From: Leuctra nigra
Taxonomy: Eukaryota; Arthropoda; Insecta; Plecoptera; Leuctridae
Reading direction: 5' to 3'
Length of the DNA: 64,000 nucleotides
Assembly (NCBI GenBank): GCA_934045905.1
Contig: OW203768.1
Location: forward strand, 27,929,060 to 27,993,059
Within the stretch, counting starts at the first letter, position 1. Every line of letters starts with the position of its first letter. The notes beneath the pieces are model-generated. The model made no database searches. It had not been told where the DNA came from and saw nothing but the letters and a program-made list of their open reading frames with translations. This document shows positions 44,745-53,759 of this stretch, piece by piece. The position numbers and the translations under genes are program-made.

Positions 44745-47700
44745 TCATCGCACCCCAAGCCTACGCAAATCCTCCTCCACGTCGTCCAGCCACCTCTTGC
44801 GTGGTCGTCCCGGGAGTCTTCTTCCTTCCGGTTTCTGCCTGTAGGCCTTTTGGGCTCCCCTTTCCTCAGGCATACGCTCCATGTGGCCGGCCCAACGTAG
44901 TCTTCCCTTCCTCACCTCTGTCGAGATGGATGGATCTTCGTATATGTCATAAATCTCATCGTTTTTACGAATCCTCCATTCGCCATCGTCCTGTACAGGT
45001 CCGTAGATTCGGCGGAGGATCTTGCGCTCCCAGGTGTTAAGAGCGTCCTCATCCCTCTTCGTCAGCACCCAGGTCTCGCTTCCATATGTAACAACAGGCC
45101 GGATAACTACTCGGTAGATCGTTTTCTTAGTCTTCCTGGAGAGTAAATTTGACTTTAGAAGGTGTTGCATGCTGAAGTAGCATCTGTTCCCAGCGCTAAT
45201 CCTGGCCATGATCTCCAAGTGAGTCTCATTAGTCTTCGTGACGAGGGAGCCGAGGTATTTGAAGTTGTCCACTCTTTCAAACTGATGCTGATTCACAGAC
45301 AATGACTCTCGTTGGTTTCTGTAGTTCCGCTCCATGACCATGTACTTGGTTTTGCTCTCATTGACAACCAGTCCTGCGCGCTCCGACGCCTCCTCCAGCT
45401 GGACGAAGCTCTCCTTCAACGCCCTTTCATTTCTGCTCAAGAAGTCAACATCATCAGCATATGCCAGGTAATGGACTGTCCGGTTCAGTAGTGTCCCGCC
45501 TCCATTGATGTCGATGTTCCGGATAACTCTCTCCAACGTCAAGTTGAACAGCAGACACGACAGCGAATCCCCCTGCCGCAAACCTCTGCTCACTTGGAAC
45601 TCTCGTGATATGTTGTTCTGCACCTTTACCTTGCATGTTGAGTTCGCCAGAGTCATACGTACTAGCTGAGCCAGCTTCTTCGGTACTCCCAGAACGTCCA
45701 GAGTCTCATACAAATAATCGCGATTCACACTGTCGTACGCTTGTTTGTAATCGATGAACAGCTGGTGCACGGTGATATTGTGCTCATAACATTTTTCTAG
45801 AATAGTGCGAATGGTGAAAATCTGGTCCGTTGTGGATCTGTTGTGACGGAACCCGCATTGGTAGTCTCCCAGCACTTGTTCGGCATATGGCTCAATACGT
45901 CTTGCAATTATCTTCGTTAGGATCTTGTATCCAGTGTTGAGCAGTGAAATGCCACGGTAGTTGGCACACTCCAACTTTGATCCCTTCTTGTGTACGGGAC
46001 ATATCAGGGCTACTCTCCACTCGCTTGGCATCTTCTCCTCTTGCCAAATCCTCATGATGATGCCATGTAGTTTATGCTTCAATTCCTCTCCGCCGTACTT
46101 CAGTAGTTCTGCCGTGATCATGTCCTCGCCTGGTGCCTTGTGATTCTTCATTCTGCGAATGGCTTCCTCCGTCTCGCCTAGTGAGGGGTCGGCAACGTCT
46201 GGGCCCGCTTCGACTAGCTCTTGAACATTTTCTGCCTGATCCCCGCTCCCACCGGCGCCGTTCAGCAGTTCCTCAAAATGTTCTGCCCACCGCTCCACAA
46301 CCCTCTTCCCTTCCGCAATCAGGTTTCCCTCCTTGTCGTTGCACATGCTCGTCCGCGCCTGGAACCCATTCTTCTCATCCCTTATTTTGGAGTACATTTT
46401 TCTAGTTTCCTTCCGTCTGGCCAACTCCTCAATTTCCTCTACTTTCTGCTTCTCCCACTTCCTCTTCTCTCTTCTACAAGCTTTCTTAGCCACTGCTCGC
46501 AGTCTTGAGAACTCACTGCAGTTGGTTCTTGTTCCTCTTTGTAGCATTTTCTTCCTGGCCTCATTTCTATTCGCTATGGCCTCCTTGCACTCTGCATTGA
46601 ACCAAGGGTCTCTTCTATCCACTGGCTGAAATCCCACTACTTGCTCTGCTGTGGCTGTCACTGCAGCTTTAAGCATTTTCCAGTCGTTTTCTATGTCTGT
46701 TGCTCCCTGCATTTTGGCCTTTTCTAGCACAAGCTGCGCCTTCAGATGGCATGCAAACTCCTCTTGCACCCTCTTCCCACACTCTCCGTCTCGCACTAGC
46801 TTCTGTCCATCGAACCTCTGGCGTCTGACACCTCTCTCCATCCTTGCCATCGATATCCGCTGACGGCACCTCGCTCGGACTAAGAAGTGATCTGAGTCCA
46901 CATCTGCGCCTCGGTAGCTCCGCACATCCAGGATATCGGAGCCGTGCCTGGTGTCGATGAGTACATGGTCGATCTGGTTCTGGGTATTTCCATCTGGGGA
47001 GCGCCACGTGGATTTGTGCACGTTCTTGTGGGGAAATTTCGTACTGCTGACCGTCATACCCTTACTTATCGCAAACTCCACCAACCGCATCCCGTTGTTA
47101 TTGGAATCACTATGTAGACTCTCTGCCCCTATGGTTGGTCTGAAGATTGTCTCCCTCCCGACCTTGGCGTTCATGTCCCCAAGAATGATCTTGATATCGT
47201 GTCGAGGTGCACCATCATACGCCCTCTCTAGCTCTTCATAGAAATTCTCCTTCGCTTCGTCGTCAGAATCTTCTGTGGGAGCATGCGCATTGATGAATGT
47301 AGTGTTGAAGAAATGTCCTTTCAGCCTCATTGTGCAAAGCCTCTCATTTATTGCCTTGAAGCCAATTACTGCGCTTTCATACTGCTTAGCTACGGCGAAT
47401 CCTGTACCAAGTGTGTTTCTGTTGTGGCCACTGTAGAATATTGTATACAGTTTCTGGCGGAACATGTCCGTCCCTTTCCATCTCATCTCCTGAAGTGCTG
47501 CGATTCTCACCTTGTATCTGTCCAGCTCTACCACCAGGCTTGCAAGAGCCCCCGCTCTGTACAGGCTTAAAACGTTCCACGTTCCTATCCAAAAATCATG
47601 CCCATTTTCTCGCTTGAGTCGTTCCCTTTGATCAGTCCGGCTTCTTTTTCGTAGTGATTGTTTCGTAACCGACCTTTTTTTCCGAAGTGGAGTGGTTAGC

Positions 47701-47774
47701 CCCGCGTCCAACCTGATAGGGGGTTGCCCCTTGCAGCTCCCAGGTAGCTGCCCATTTCTGTTAGGGTGGGACCC
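44745..47774 (-). CDS. RTE endonuclease-reverse transcriptase
   Basis: The frame is open from just after a TAA at 47,775-47,777 to 44,745. Counting from a TTG at 47,711, it has 988 residues. Endonuclease: GTWNV (N46), LQEMRW (E75), GDMNAKVG (D179), QIDHVLI and SDH (273-275). Reverse transcriptase: KAPGED near 525, CPVHKKGS near 571, NYRGISLL near 584, FRHNRSTTDQ near 621, FIDYKQAYDSV near 652, GLRQGDSLS near 710 and YADD at 751-754. A C-terminal WAGHMERM and GRRLPGRPRKRW tail follows. All catalytic residues are present. The first in-frame ATG is codon 76, inside the endonuclease, so initiation must be non-AUG or depend on the leader. Confidence 0.93.
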   Translation of the reverse strand, partial: GSHPNRNGQLPGSCKGQPPIRLDAGLTTPLRKKRSVTKQSLRKRSRTDQRERLKRENGHDFWIGTWNVLSLYRAGALASLVVELDRYKVRIAALQEMRWKGTDMFRQKLYTIFYSGHNRNTLGTGFAVAKQYESAVIGFKAINERLCTMRLKGHFFNTTFINAHAPTEDSDDEAKENFYEELERAYDGAPRHDIKIILGDMNAKVGRETIFRPTIGAESLHSDSNNNGMRLVEFAISKGMTVSSTKFPHKNVHKSTWRSPDGNTQNQIDHVLIDTRHGSDILDVRSYRGADVDSDHFLVRARCRQRISMARMERGVRRQRFDGQKLVRDGECGKRVQEEFACHLKAQLVLEKAKMQGATDIENDWKMLKAAVTATAEQVVGFQPVDRRDPWFNAECKEAIANRNEARKKMLQRGTRTNCSEFSRLRAVAKKACRREKRKWEKQKVEEIEELARRKETRKMYSKIRDEKNGFQARTSMCNDKEGNLIAEGKRVVERWAEHFEELLNGAGGSGDQAENVQELVEAGPDVADPSLGETEEAIRRMKNHKAPGEDMITAELLKYGGEELKHKLHGIIMRIWQEEKMPSEWRVALICPVHKKGSKLECANYRGISLLNTGYKILTKIIARRIEPYAEQVLGDYQCGFRHNRSTTDQIFTIRTILEKCYEHNITVHQLFIDYKQAYDSVNRDYLYETLDVLGVPKKLAQLVRMTLANSTCKVKVQNNISREFQVSRGLRQGDSLSCLLFNLTLERVIRNIDINGGGTLLNRTVHYLAYADDVDFLSRNERALKESFVQLEEASERAGLVVNESKTKYMVMERNYRNQRESLSVNQHQFERVDNFKYLGSLVTKTNETHLEIMARISAGNRCYFSMQHLLKSNLLSRKTKKTIYRVVIRPVVTYGSETWVLTKRDEDALNTWERKILRRIYGPVQDDGEWRIRKNDEIYDIYEDPSISTEVRKGRLRWAGHMERMPEERGAQKAYRQKPEGRRLPGRPRKRWLDDVEEDLRRLGVR

Positions 47775-47909
47775 TTAGCCCTTGAGGATCCCTCCCCTAC
47801 CCACAAGGCAGTGGGTTTCGCCGTTTAGCCCCGACAGGGATGCCCCTTCCGCCAGCTTTGCCGTACCGAACCACACATTCTCCGCCATCGCTACCGTTGA
47901 GGTCTTCGT

Positions 47910-48056
47910 TGGACTACCTTTCGTCTGGCTTCTCCCCTTCGACCTGTCCGGCTTGGGTGGCCCTACCAGAAGTTTATACTTCCGCCGGCATAGCTCTCTG
48001 GATCATAAAAGCACGCAAACCCGTTCACCACGATAAGGTAGTAGTCCAGGAACGGG
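47910..48056 (-). ncRNA. HDV-like self-cleaving ribozyme at the RTE 5' end
   Basis: On the minus strand the element begins exactly with P1, CCCGTTC (48,056-48,050), which pairs with GAACGGG (48,026-48,020). P2 is TGGACTAC (48,048-48,041) with GTAGTCCA (47,917-47,910). P3 is ACC/GGT closing the loop TTATCGT. A large P4 domain lies between, and the strand before the P2 return reads ACGAAAG, where HDV-like ribozymes place their catalytic C. The order P1, P2, P3, P3', P1', P4, P2' is the HDV double-pseudoknot order. HDV-like ribozymes are known at the 5' ends of R2 and RTE elements, where they free the element RNA. Cleavage itself is inferred. Confidence 0.72.
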
Positions 48057-48168
48057 GGAATGCAGGGATACAAAACGAATAGCAAGCTTGAGAATACATG
48101 TGGAGCGGCTCATTCGCAGGATCCGGGAATTTAGACTATTAATTTCCTCATTCTTGTTTAGACAATAA

Positions 48169-48815
48169 TAACCTCTCTATTACAGATAGTTGTGTTGTAA
48201 TAGCTGCCGGATTGGTCAATCTGCAAGGTTCGCTTACGAAACAATAGCATTATCAGAGAGACATGAAAATCAGCCAAGTTATTAAATAAATTAACTACTG
48301 CTCAATGAATCTGCCTGAACAATGTACCTACTGAGTCATTTTCTTATTTTTTATGTTATTATTGTCCTTGAAGTGTTGATAAAGTTATTAAATCATTAGG
48401 TGTAATCCAAAGACAAGTTTTACCTAAACCATTAAGATTTCTATGAAATTAATGTCTAGGATTATGTAAGGTGTATGTAAAGATTTGTAGGTAAATAAAT
48501 CTAGATTGAGCCAAAAAGAAATCAGTTGAATACAAATTTATTGTGACCTAGATAAATAGAAGAAACAATACATTTGAAAAAAAATTGTAAAATAATGATT
48601 TTATAAATGGATATTAATTAGTCATTTGCAAATTTACCTAGCCCTATCCCTCAAGAAGAATACCTATGGGAATAATTTCTCAGTTAAAAAATAATTTGCA
48701 GAAACAATTTTAAAGATAGATACATTTAAAAATTAACCCACTACATAGCTAATCAATATTCATTGTTTACCACATTATTCCAATGGTATACATTACATTA
48801 GGTATTATCATAATT
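48169..48815. other. AT-rich DNA between the transposase relic and the YqaJ relic
   Basis: No feature is supported. Confidence 0.3.
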
Positions 48816-50441
48816 TTAAAGTGTATTTTTGCTCATAAGTATTGGGAATATGGATGACTTCCAAAAGAGCATAGCATTTTCAATGAGGTTGGAAGTATAA
48901 GCAGCATCATAGGTAACGGGATATATGGTCACCTCCGAAGATTGTTCAAATTTGGAAGAAGCGACACAGAACAACCCATTTTTCTTCCCAGTCAGATGCA
49001 TTTGCAACTGGATCTGGGCACAGCACTTCGGTGTCAGCTCTCCATTCCTAACGTAACTAGAAACTGTTGTTTCACTTGATGGACACTTCACTTCCACTAC
49101 AAAATCTTCACAAACTGCATCTGGTGAGGCTCCAATCATGGGGCTTCTGCCATCTAAAACCAAACCAATTTTATGGAATTTTCTACCGACTTTTTGCTCG
49201 GCGACTTTCAGGACATCAGCCTCTAGATCTCTTCCACGTTTCATATATTTAGAATCGGGAATCTTCGACCCGAAAAGTGACTCGACAAGAGACCCAGCAG
49301 TAGTTTTGCAACGAGAGGCCTCAAAAATTTTGATGCGGTAACTCGAGCAAACCTCAGGTTGTGCCAGGACAACGATGATGTCTTCTCCGATGTAGCGTTA
49401 GCAGCAATCTCGCACCGATCAGCCGTCATGTGCACACTACAAAACTTGAGAAAATCTTCAATGCTGTCACGGTTTCCTCCTTCTTGTAAATACCAAAATG
49501 CTAGGTTATTTAGTGACAGGTATTCATGTGGTTTGATGTCAGCAAAGTGTTTGTGAAGTTGGCTTTATACAGATTTTGCTTTCCCCTTCTCCAAGACTGC
49601 AGCAAGGAACGACCCTGGTTCTCTCCGTACAACCGGTTTCTTTCTTGACTTAGCTGTGCGCTTCGTCCTAAGTTGAGACGCTTTGATGAACTTCAGTGCT
49701 GTTTCCACACCAGACAGTTTCGATTTCCGCCAATAGCATTCGATCGAAGTGGGCGATGGATCTTCACTGCGTCGGTTCACCCACATCAGTAGAGCAAGAG
49801 TAGCACTTGTCACTGCACCGCTCGCTTCATTTATAACAAGATCTACGCTGTAGCATTTGCTTCGAACTTTGTGTTCGGGCGTTACTCTGGCTTTAATGCT
49901 GCAGATGTCTCCTCTTCGTTGAAGATGCACGTAGCCCACAGCATCATCTCCATATGATTCTCTGCCAGCCCTAAATTAATAAATCACATACACTCAATTA
50001 CTTGAAGAAGTCAGCAACAGTCAGCTTCATAATATTCTACCCTGGTAGCCCTAGGTATTGCAACTTGTGAGACAGACAGTAACTAGGTAGGTAGGTAGCT
50101 GCACATCAAACAGAAACCATTATGTCGATCTTGTCAAACTGTTCCACAAGATACCTACTTTTAGTCTTATACATCAACCCAAATTCTTAAGGAGAAGTTA
50201 GGTGCCTACTAGAAATTAACATTTAACTGATCTAGGATACAAAATATGAGCAGTGTCTGTCTTTATTTTGATTAGATAACATTACCTAACCTATTAGGAT
50301 AGCTACTTACCGAAAATTCTTCACACCTCTCAGCTCAGCACCTACAAACTTTTCACTTGAATTGATAAAAGACACTACAGACAATATATTAAGATAAGGC
50401 AAATTACCGGAATTAGCTCTTTCATATCTCTTTTCAGCCAT
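48816..50441 (-). pseudogene. YqaJ-type nuclease gene (SWIM/YqaJ family), decayed
   Basis: Exon 1 (50,441-50,311) starts with ATG and reads MAEKRYERANSGNLPYLNIL and onward to the donor GTAAGTAGC; exon 2 starts at 49,970, completing CG|G in phase. Conserved family tracts follow: YVHLQRRGDICSIKARVTPE, WVNRRSEDPSPTSIECYW, LSWHNLRFARVTASKF, MKRGRDLEADVL, GASPDAVCEDFVVEVKCPSS and QIQLQMHLTGKKNGLFCVAS. The last three are the YqaJ exonuclease core (D and E-V-K). Breaks: an in-frame TAA at 49,565-49,567, a one-base loss in an A/T run near 49,325, and absence of the Cys/His SWIM finger that relatives have just before the LMWVNRRSE tract. Many arthropod genomes hold multiple such genes, apparently spread with transposons. 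Confidence 0.78.
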
Positions 50442-50559
50442 AACAAAATATGTAATTAAATGAAAAGCACAATTACAGTGATCTGCCTAGCAGCTAGCTA
50501 GCAGGCTAGCATAACAATCCAAACCCAAGGTATCTATTTTACTACCCTTGATCCAAACC

Positions 50560-50640
50560 AATACACGTTTTTGACGTCACAAAATGGCGGACCAATCAGG
50601 GATCGTTATTTTCCCGCCTTTGTTCTGTCACCTTCAACCA
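50560..50640 (-). promoter_or_regulatory. Possible TATA-less promoter of the YqaJ relic
   Basis: About 130 bp before the ATG lies TGACGTCA (CRE) followed by AAAATGGCGG (YY1-like), in sequence that is less AT-rich than its surroundings. The same motif pair is carried by the composite elements. This is inference from motif content only. Confidence 0.3.
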
Positions 50641-50749
50641 GTTTAGAAAACGCAATAATTAAGCTAAAAAGCTGTATTTATAAGAGTGACACACATCATT
50701 GTGAATGGGTTAATATCATACACCTAAATATTGGTGTTAGGTTGTGATA

Positions 50750-51025
50750 TAAATTTGAAGAGACTTCCCTATTCATTTATTGGTTAAAATTTAAATAAAC
50801 ATCTCCTGATAGGTTGAAAAATGAAAATGGTCTTCGATAAATTTGATTAACTCATATTTTGCATGGTCTGTCAGACCAACATTGTCTCTTATTTTAAAAT
50901 TGTTCATCCTAATCAGTTAAGAACTTATGAACTCATTGAAATTTTAAATGTCTGTCAGATATGAAGTATCGAAATGAATGTTTTCCAGTGCCAATTGAAT
51001 TGAATTGATTTGCTTTACGTAACAG
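50750..51025 (-). repeat. Dispersed repeat family A, inverse copy
   Basis: Contains the inverse of the 19,617-19,740 segment, for example CAAACTCATATTTTGC-like sequence as TTAACTCATATTTTGCATGG and AAATGAAAATGGTCTTC. Confidence 0.6.
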
Positions 51026-51330
51026 GGTGCTTAGATGCTATTTTCAAGTTTCGATGAAAAGCATTATATACTTTAATGTTGAATGGCTCATATTTCAATT
51101 CAATATGGATGTATATGTTTTATGTGCGTTGTGTACGCTTTTCCTGTTGGAGAATTTGCACGTACCCGTGCTCGCTCATCAACGCGTTACACTGAGCGTT
51201 TTCCTAGTTGAAAGACATGTGTCCAGTGTAATATTAGAATCCCTGACCTAAAGCTCTTCCTGCAAGATCCCCAGATATGTTCTCTGAAGATAATAATATG
51301 AATCCTGACCCTGTTCCCGCTGAATTGACC

Positions 51331-51472
51331 CCCCGACGGCTGTCACCTTATCGCGGTGGCGGGGTTTGTGTTGGCCAATGATCCATTGCAGCTACGCCGG
51401 CGAGCATATGCTCATGTGTAAGGGCTACCCATGCCGGACAGGTCAGGGGTGAGTTCCAGACAAAGAGCAGCC
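51331..51472 (+). ncRNA. HDV-like ribozyme of the small element
   Basis: P1 CCCCGAC (51,331-51,337) pairs with GGCGGGG (51,358-51,364) with one mismatch. P2 GGCTGT (51,338-51,343) pairs with GCAGCC (51,467-51,472). P3 ACC/GGT closes TTATCGC (51,348-51,354). The strand before the P2 return reads GACAAAGA. Compared with the RTE ribozyme, P1 and P2 have different sequences yet stay paired, while the P3 loop is nearly constant. That pattern supports selection on structure. Confidence 0.62.
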
Positions 51473-51655
51473 TGGGTCGGCCCCCTGATGGTGATCCCCC
51501 TGAAATCGGGTTCCGCCGGCCCGAATCCTCACACCCCTCGGTCCGTCCCCATTCTGGCCTGGCCTTCCCACCAGTGCTGGACTCCCCCGGATCGGGCCCG
51601 TAAGGTCGACCCCCTCCCCTTGCCCTCCAATTATGATCAATAAAGTTAAATATAA
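51331..51655 (+). mobile_element. Small RTE-like non-autonomous element with 5' ribozyme
   Basis: A GC-rich 320-bp unit whose first 150 bases follow the leader of the RTE at 48,056 (ACCTTATCG, CGGGGTTTG, ATGATCCA, TACGCCGGCG, GCCGGACAGGTC, CCAGACAAAG) but with many base changes. It then diverges and ends with GATCAATAAAGTTAAATATA. It has no protein frame. It resembles a SINE built from an RTE 5' end. A truncated relative is at 36,190. No target duplication was found. Confidence 0.65.
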
Positions 51656-52069
51656 CAATTAATGTGCGCAATATAACCTCGTCGTTGACGCGCCATTAAA
51701 CCAAACTAATCTAATCCAGCTGAACTGACAGGATTGCCCGCTTGGATCCACTTAGTCATGTCTGTTTACGGATTTAAGGGTCAACAGTATGCTTATTATT
51801 TAATTTCAATAAAACGTTTATTCTGATGCTTTAAATTTGCCTCGTTATATTCTATTTTATCATCTGTCATCGTTGTTCGACGCACTTCAGCCACCAACGA
51901 TTTCAATGTGTGAAGCAACCGCCTGAGAAGAGCACTGCTGTTACTGAAGTCCAACAACCATTTTTATAACGACATTACAATTGACCACGAAATTTTAAAC
52001 GCCTGCCCATTTCTGGAAACGTGTACGCAAGCATGGAGTTCTTGGAGTTCATTCAACAATTTTCCAATC

Positions 52070-52146
52070 CATTGCAAGAATTTATCACCGAAGGATATAT
52101 TGTTCAAGCATTTCCTACTCTATTTCTAAATGGGAAGTGTGAATAA
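52070..52146 (+). pseudogene. Small Helitron Rep fragment
   Basis: About 25 codons (EGYIVQAFPTLFLNGKC) match the DGYIVQAFPTLFPNGKC stretch of the Helitron protein at 1-2,937, followed by TAA. It is an isolated relic of a related Helitron, just before the second hAT MITE. Confidence 0.75.
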
Positions 52147-52280
52147 CACGATTCATCTAAACCACTAAATAAAGTCAATATAATATTTCCAGTACCTGAT
52201 GCGATTTCACGAGGCAGATTTTGCAACGTTACTCGATTTCGTTTCATAGCTTTAAACTCGATCTAGTGGAACGCAATAAG

Positions 52281-52891
52281 CAAAGCCGGTTTTTTGTGGT
52301 GATAAAAAAAATACAAAATTCGTTTTCAACATTCTGGAAGTGGTGAATTGGTGGTGATAATTATGTTAATTTTCGCGATTGGTGGTGAAATGGAAAAAAT
52401 AATTTTTATAAGATTATGTGTGAAATATGACGCGCGAGCGAGCCGAAATCTCCCAACCCCCCTCTCACTAGCAAAACTCGGCGCGTGCGCATGCGCACCC
52501 CTGTTCAAGGTCATGTAGATGCGTCATTCCATGCTCAGCAGCCAACCAGCTGGCTCCCCATACACTCTTTGGCCTGCATTGACAGCTGGCTTACGAAGAA
52601 AACAGTGGGATTCTTTCTATTTCGTGGTACTTTTGACACAGATCGAGGAAATTTTCGTAAAATATATACTCGGAATCGGGAAATGTTGCAAAACATGTAG
52701 GTGTGGGACAAAATCGCGTGAAATCGCGAGAATTTGTCAATATCGCGTCAAAACACAAATTTCGCGAAAATTCGCGAAAAAAAGATACATATATTTGGAA
52801 TCAGGAGTGTATGAAACGTAAAGATATGACAGAAAATTTATGTTTCTAAACATTTCGCGTTTATCGTGGAAACCATAAACAACTGGCCCTG
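52281..52891. mobile_element. hAT-type non-autonomous transposon, copy 2
   Basis: 611 bp, collinear with 26,361-26,963 and clearly the same family. Ends CAAAGCC and GGCCCTG, flanked by a perfect 8-bp duplication GCAATAAG (52,273-52,280 and 52,892-52,899). Different target sites prove independent insertion rather than segmental duplication. Confidence 0.88.
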
Positions 52892-53117
52892 GCAATAAGC
52901 CAATGAAGTGTGTTTGTTTGAAAAGAATACCTAAATGGTAAATTGCCCGTCAACTTCAAGAAATGCTAGAGGCTGATCCATAACTGGGCTATCGTGTTAA
53001 GTTTTTCACATCGTCTTTAAGAAAGACTAAATCGTATTGGTTTCTTTACTCAAATGCATGGTTGAATTTCTTGGACCAACCCAAATTGAATTTCGACCTG
53101 AGTGTTCCAGATCTTAA

Positions 53118-53365
53118 GAGGCAAACGGAAGCGAGCGGGAATCGCACGGTTCGTCAGAGCGTTTTTTTGAAATTTTGTCATATCGTATTTAACACTTTGA
53201 GGTCGCACCAGAGGTCATAATGAACTCCAGTTTGCGGCATTAGTTAGTATATTATGCTGTAATGGGTCGTTACTATCTGATTTTTTAACATTATTTAGTG
53301 GGAAGACAAAATTAAAAAAAACGCTCTGACGAACCGTGCGATTCCCGCTTGCTTCCGTTTGCCTC
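53118..53365. mobile_element. 248-bp MITE with TTAA target duplication
   Basis: Inverted ends of about 50 bp (GAGGCAAACGGAAGCGAGCG and on through CACGGTTCGTCAGAGCG) are nearly perfect. TTAA occurs at 53,114-53,117 and 53,366-53,369, which fits piggyBac- or Kolobok-type transposases. It ends 39 bp from a FAR exon's 5' splice site. Confidence 0.85.
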
Positions 53366-53404
53366 TTAACTATAGCCTGAATTTTATAAAAAATTATAGC
53401 TCAC

Positions 53405-53514
53405 CAATGGCAGGACGTGCTATCGCCACGGGCATGTTCTGGAACTCGTCAATGATCAACTTCTCTGCCAGCCGCTTGGTATATGTGTAGCAGTTCGGGT
53501 GCGGAGCTAACATC
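53405..53514 (-). CDS. Fatty acyl-CoA reductase, exon 2 of 6 visible (YxxxK active site)
   Basis: Acceptor TTGTCAG, 110 bases, donor GTGAGC. It completes AA|G and leaves G|. It encodes MLAPHPNCYTYTKRLAEKL then IIDEFQNMPVAIARPAI. YTYTKRLAE is the extended-SDR catalytic tyrosine-lysine pair, and the ARPAI run continues in the next exon as VVPANEEP, the usual R-PS/A-I-V-x-P tract. This fixes both the family and the splicing across the 12-kb intron. Confidence 0.96.
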
Positions 53515-53759
53515 CTGACAACAAAATGCCATGTCGATACTAATGGTTTAAGCATAGTTAAGCAAAATGCGATTCTCTTCGAGGATGTTGATCAAGTCCT
53601 ATGGCATCGTACAATTTACATACACATCCTCCCACCCCCAAAAACAGCCCAATGTTCTAGGGACAGTTTCCCTCCACCCCATCGAGACGAACGGCCTCTT
53701 AGATTCGGGCACACTCGACCCAGAGACTACCTCTCACACGGTCCTTCACTATGCCGGAT

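Larger units (their letters stand above)
44651..48056 (-). mobile_element. Full-length RTE retrotransposon with 15-bp target duplication
   Basis: 3,406 bp on the minus strand, bracketed by GGAATGCAGGGATAC at 44,636-44,650 and 48,057-48,071. The 5' end (48,056) starts with an HDV-like ribozyme fold, a 5' leader follows, one long intact frame fills most of the element, and the 3' end is short with GGTAAGGTAAGG repeats. A perfect duplication, an intact frame and a complete 5' end mark a recent, possibly still competent copy. It interrupts a DDE transposase relic within a FAR intron. The element is of the kind often mis-annotated as craniofacial development protein 2. Confidence 0.93.
43635..48168 (+). 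pseudogene. DDE_Tnp_4 (Harbinger-like) transposase relic, split by two insertions
   Basis: Three plus-strand parts belong together. Part 1 (43,635-44,023) has a helix-turn-helix-like GISKSHACRLLNQF and the first catalytic aspartate in IIDCFEIEIEKPSN, then LTWSDYKKCNTLKYLV. Part 2 (44,427-44,650) has GGYGGRVSDMVLLEDSGFL and the second aspartate in VMADRGF, a frameshift after about 44,550, then PPSVVTGSKLSEQE. Part 3 (48,072-48,168) reads TKRIASLRIHVERLIRRIRE and stops. The parts are separated by a 0.4-kb MITE and a 3.4-kb RTE. When the RTE and one copy of its target duplication are left out, parts 2 and 3 read in the same frame. The transposase cannot be functional. Confidence 0.85.

Noticed and set aside
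44639..47617. Several plus-strand frames of 60-137 codons across the RTE
   Set aside because: They are antisense to an intact endonuclease-RT with all motifs present.
47760..47790. GGGCTAAGGG as the catalytic strand of the HDV-like fold
   Set aside because: It resembles the HDV sequence but lies outside the P2 return helix; the ACGAAAG just before GTAGTCCA is in the correct place.
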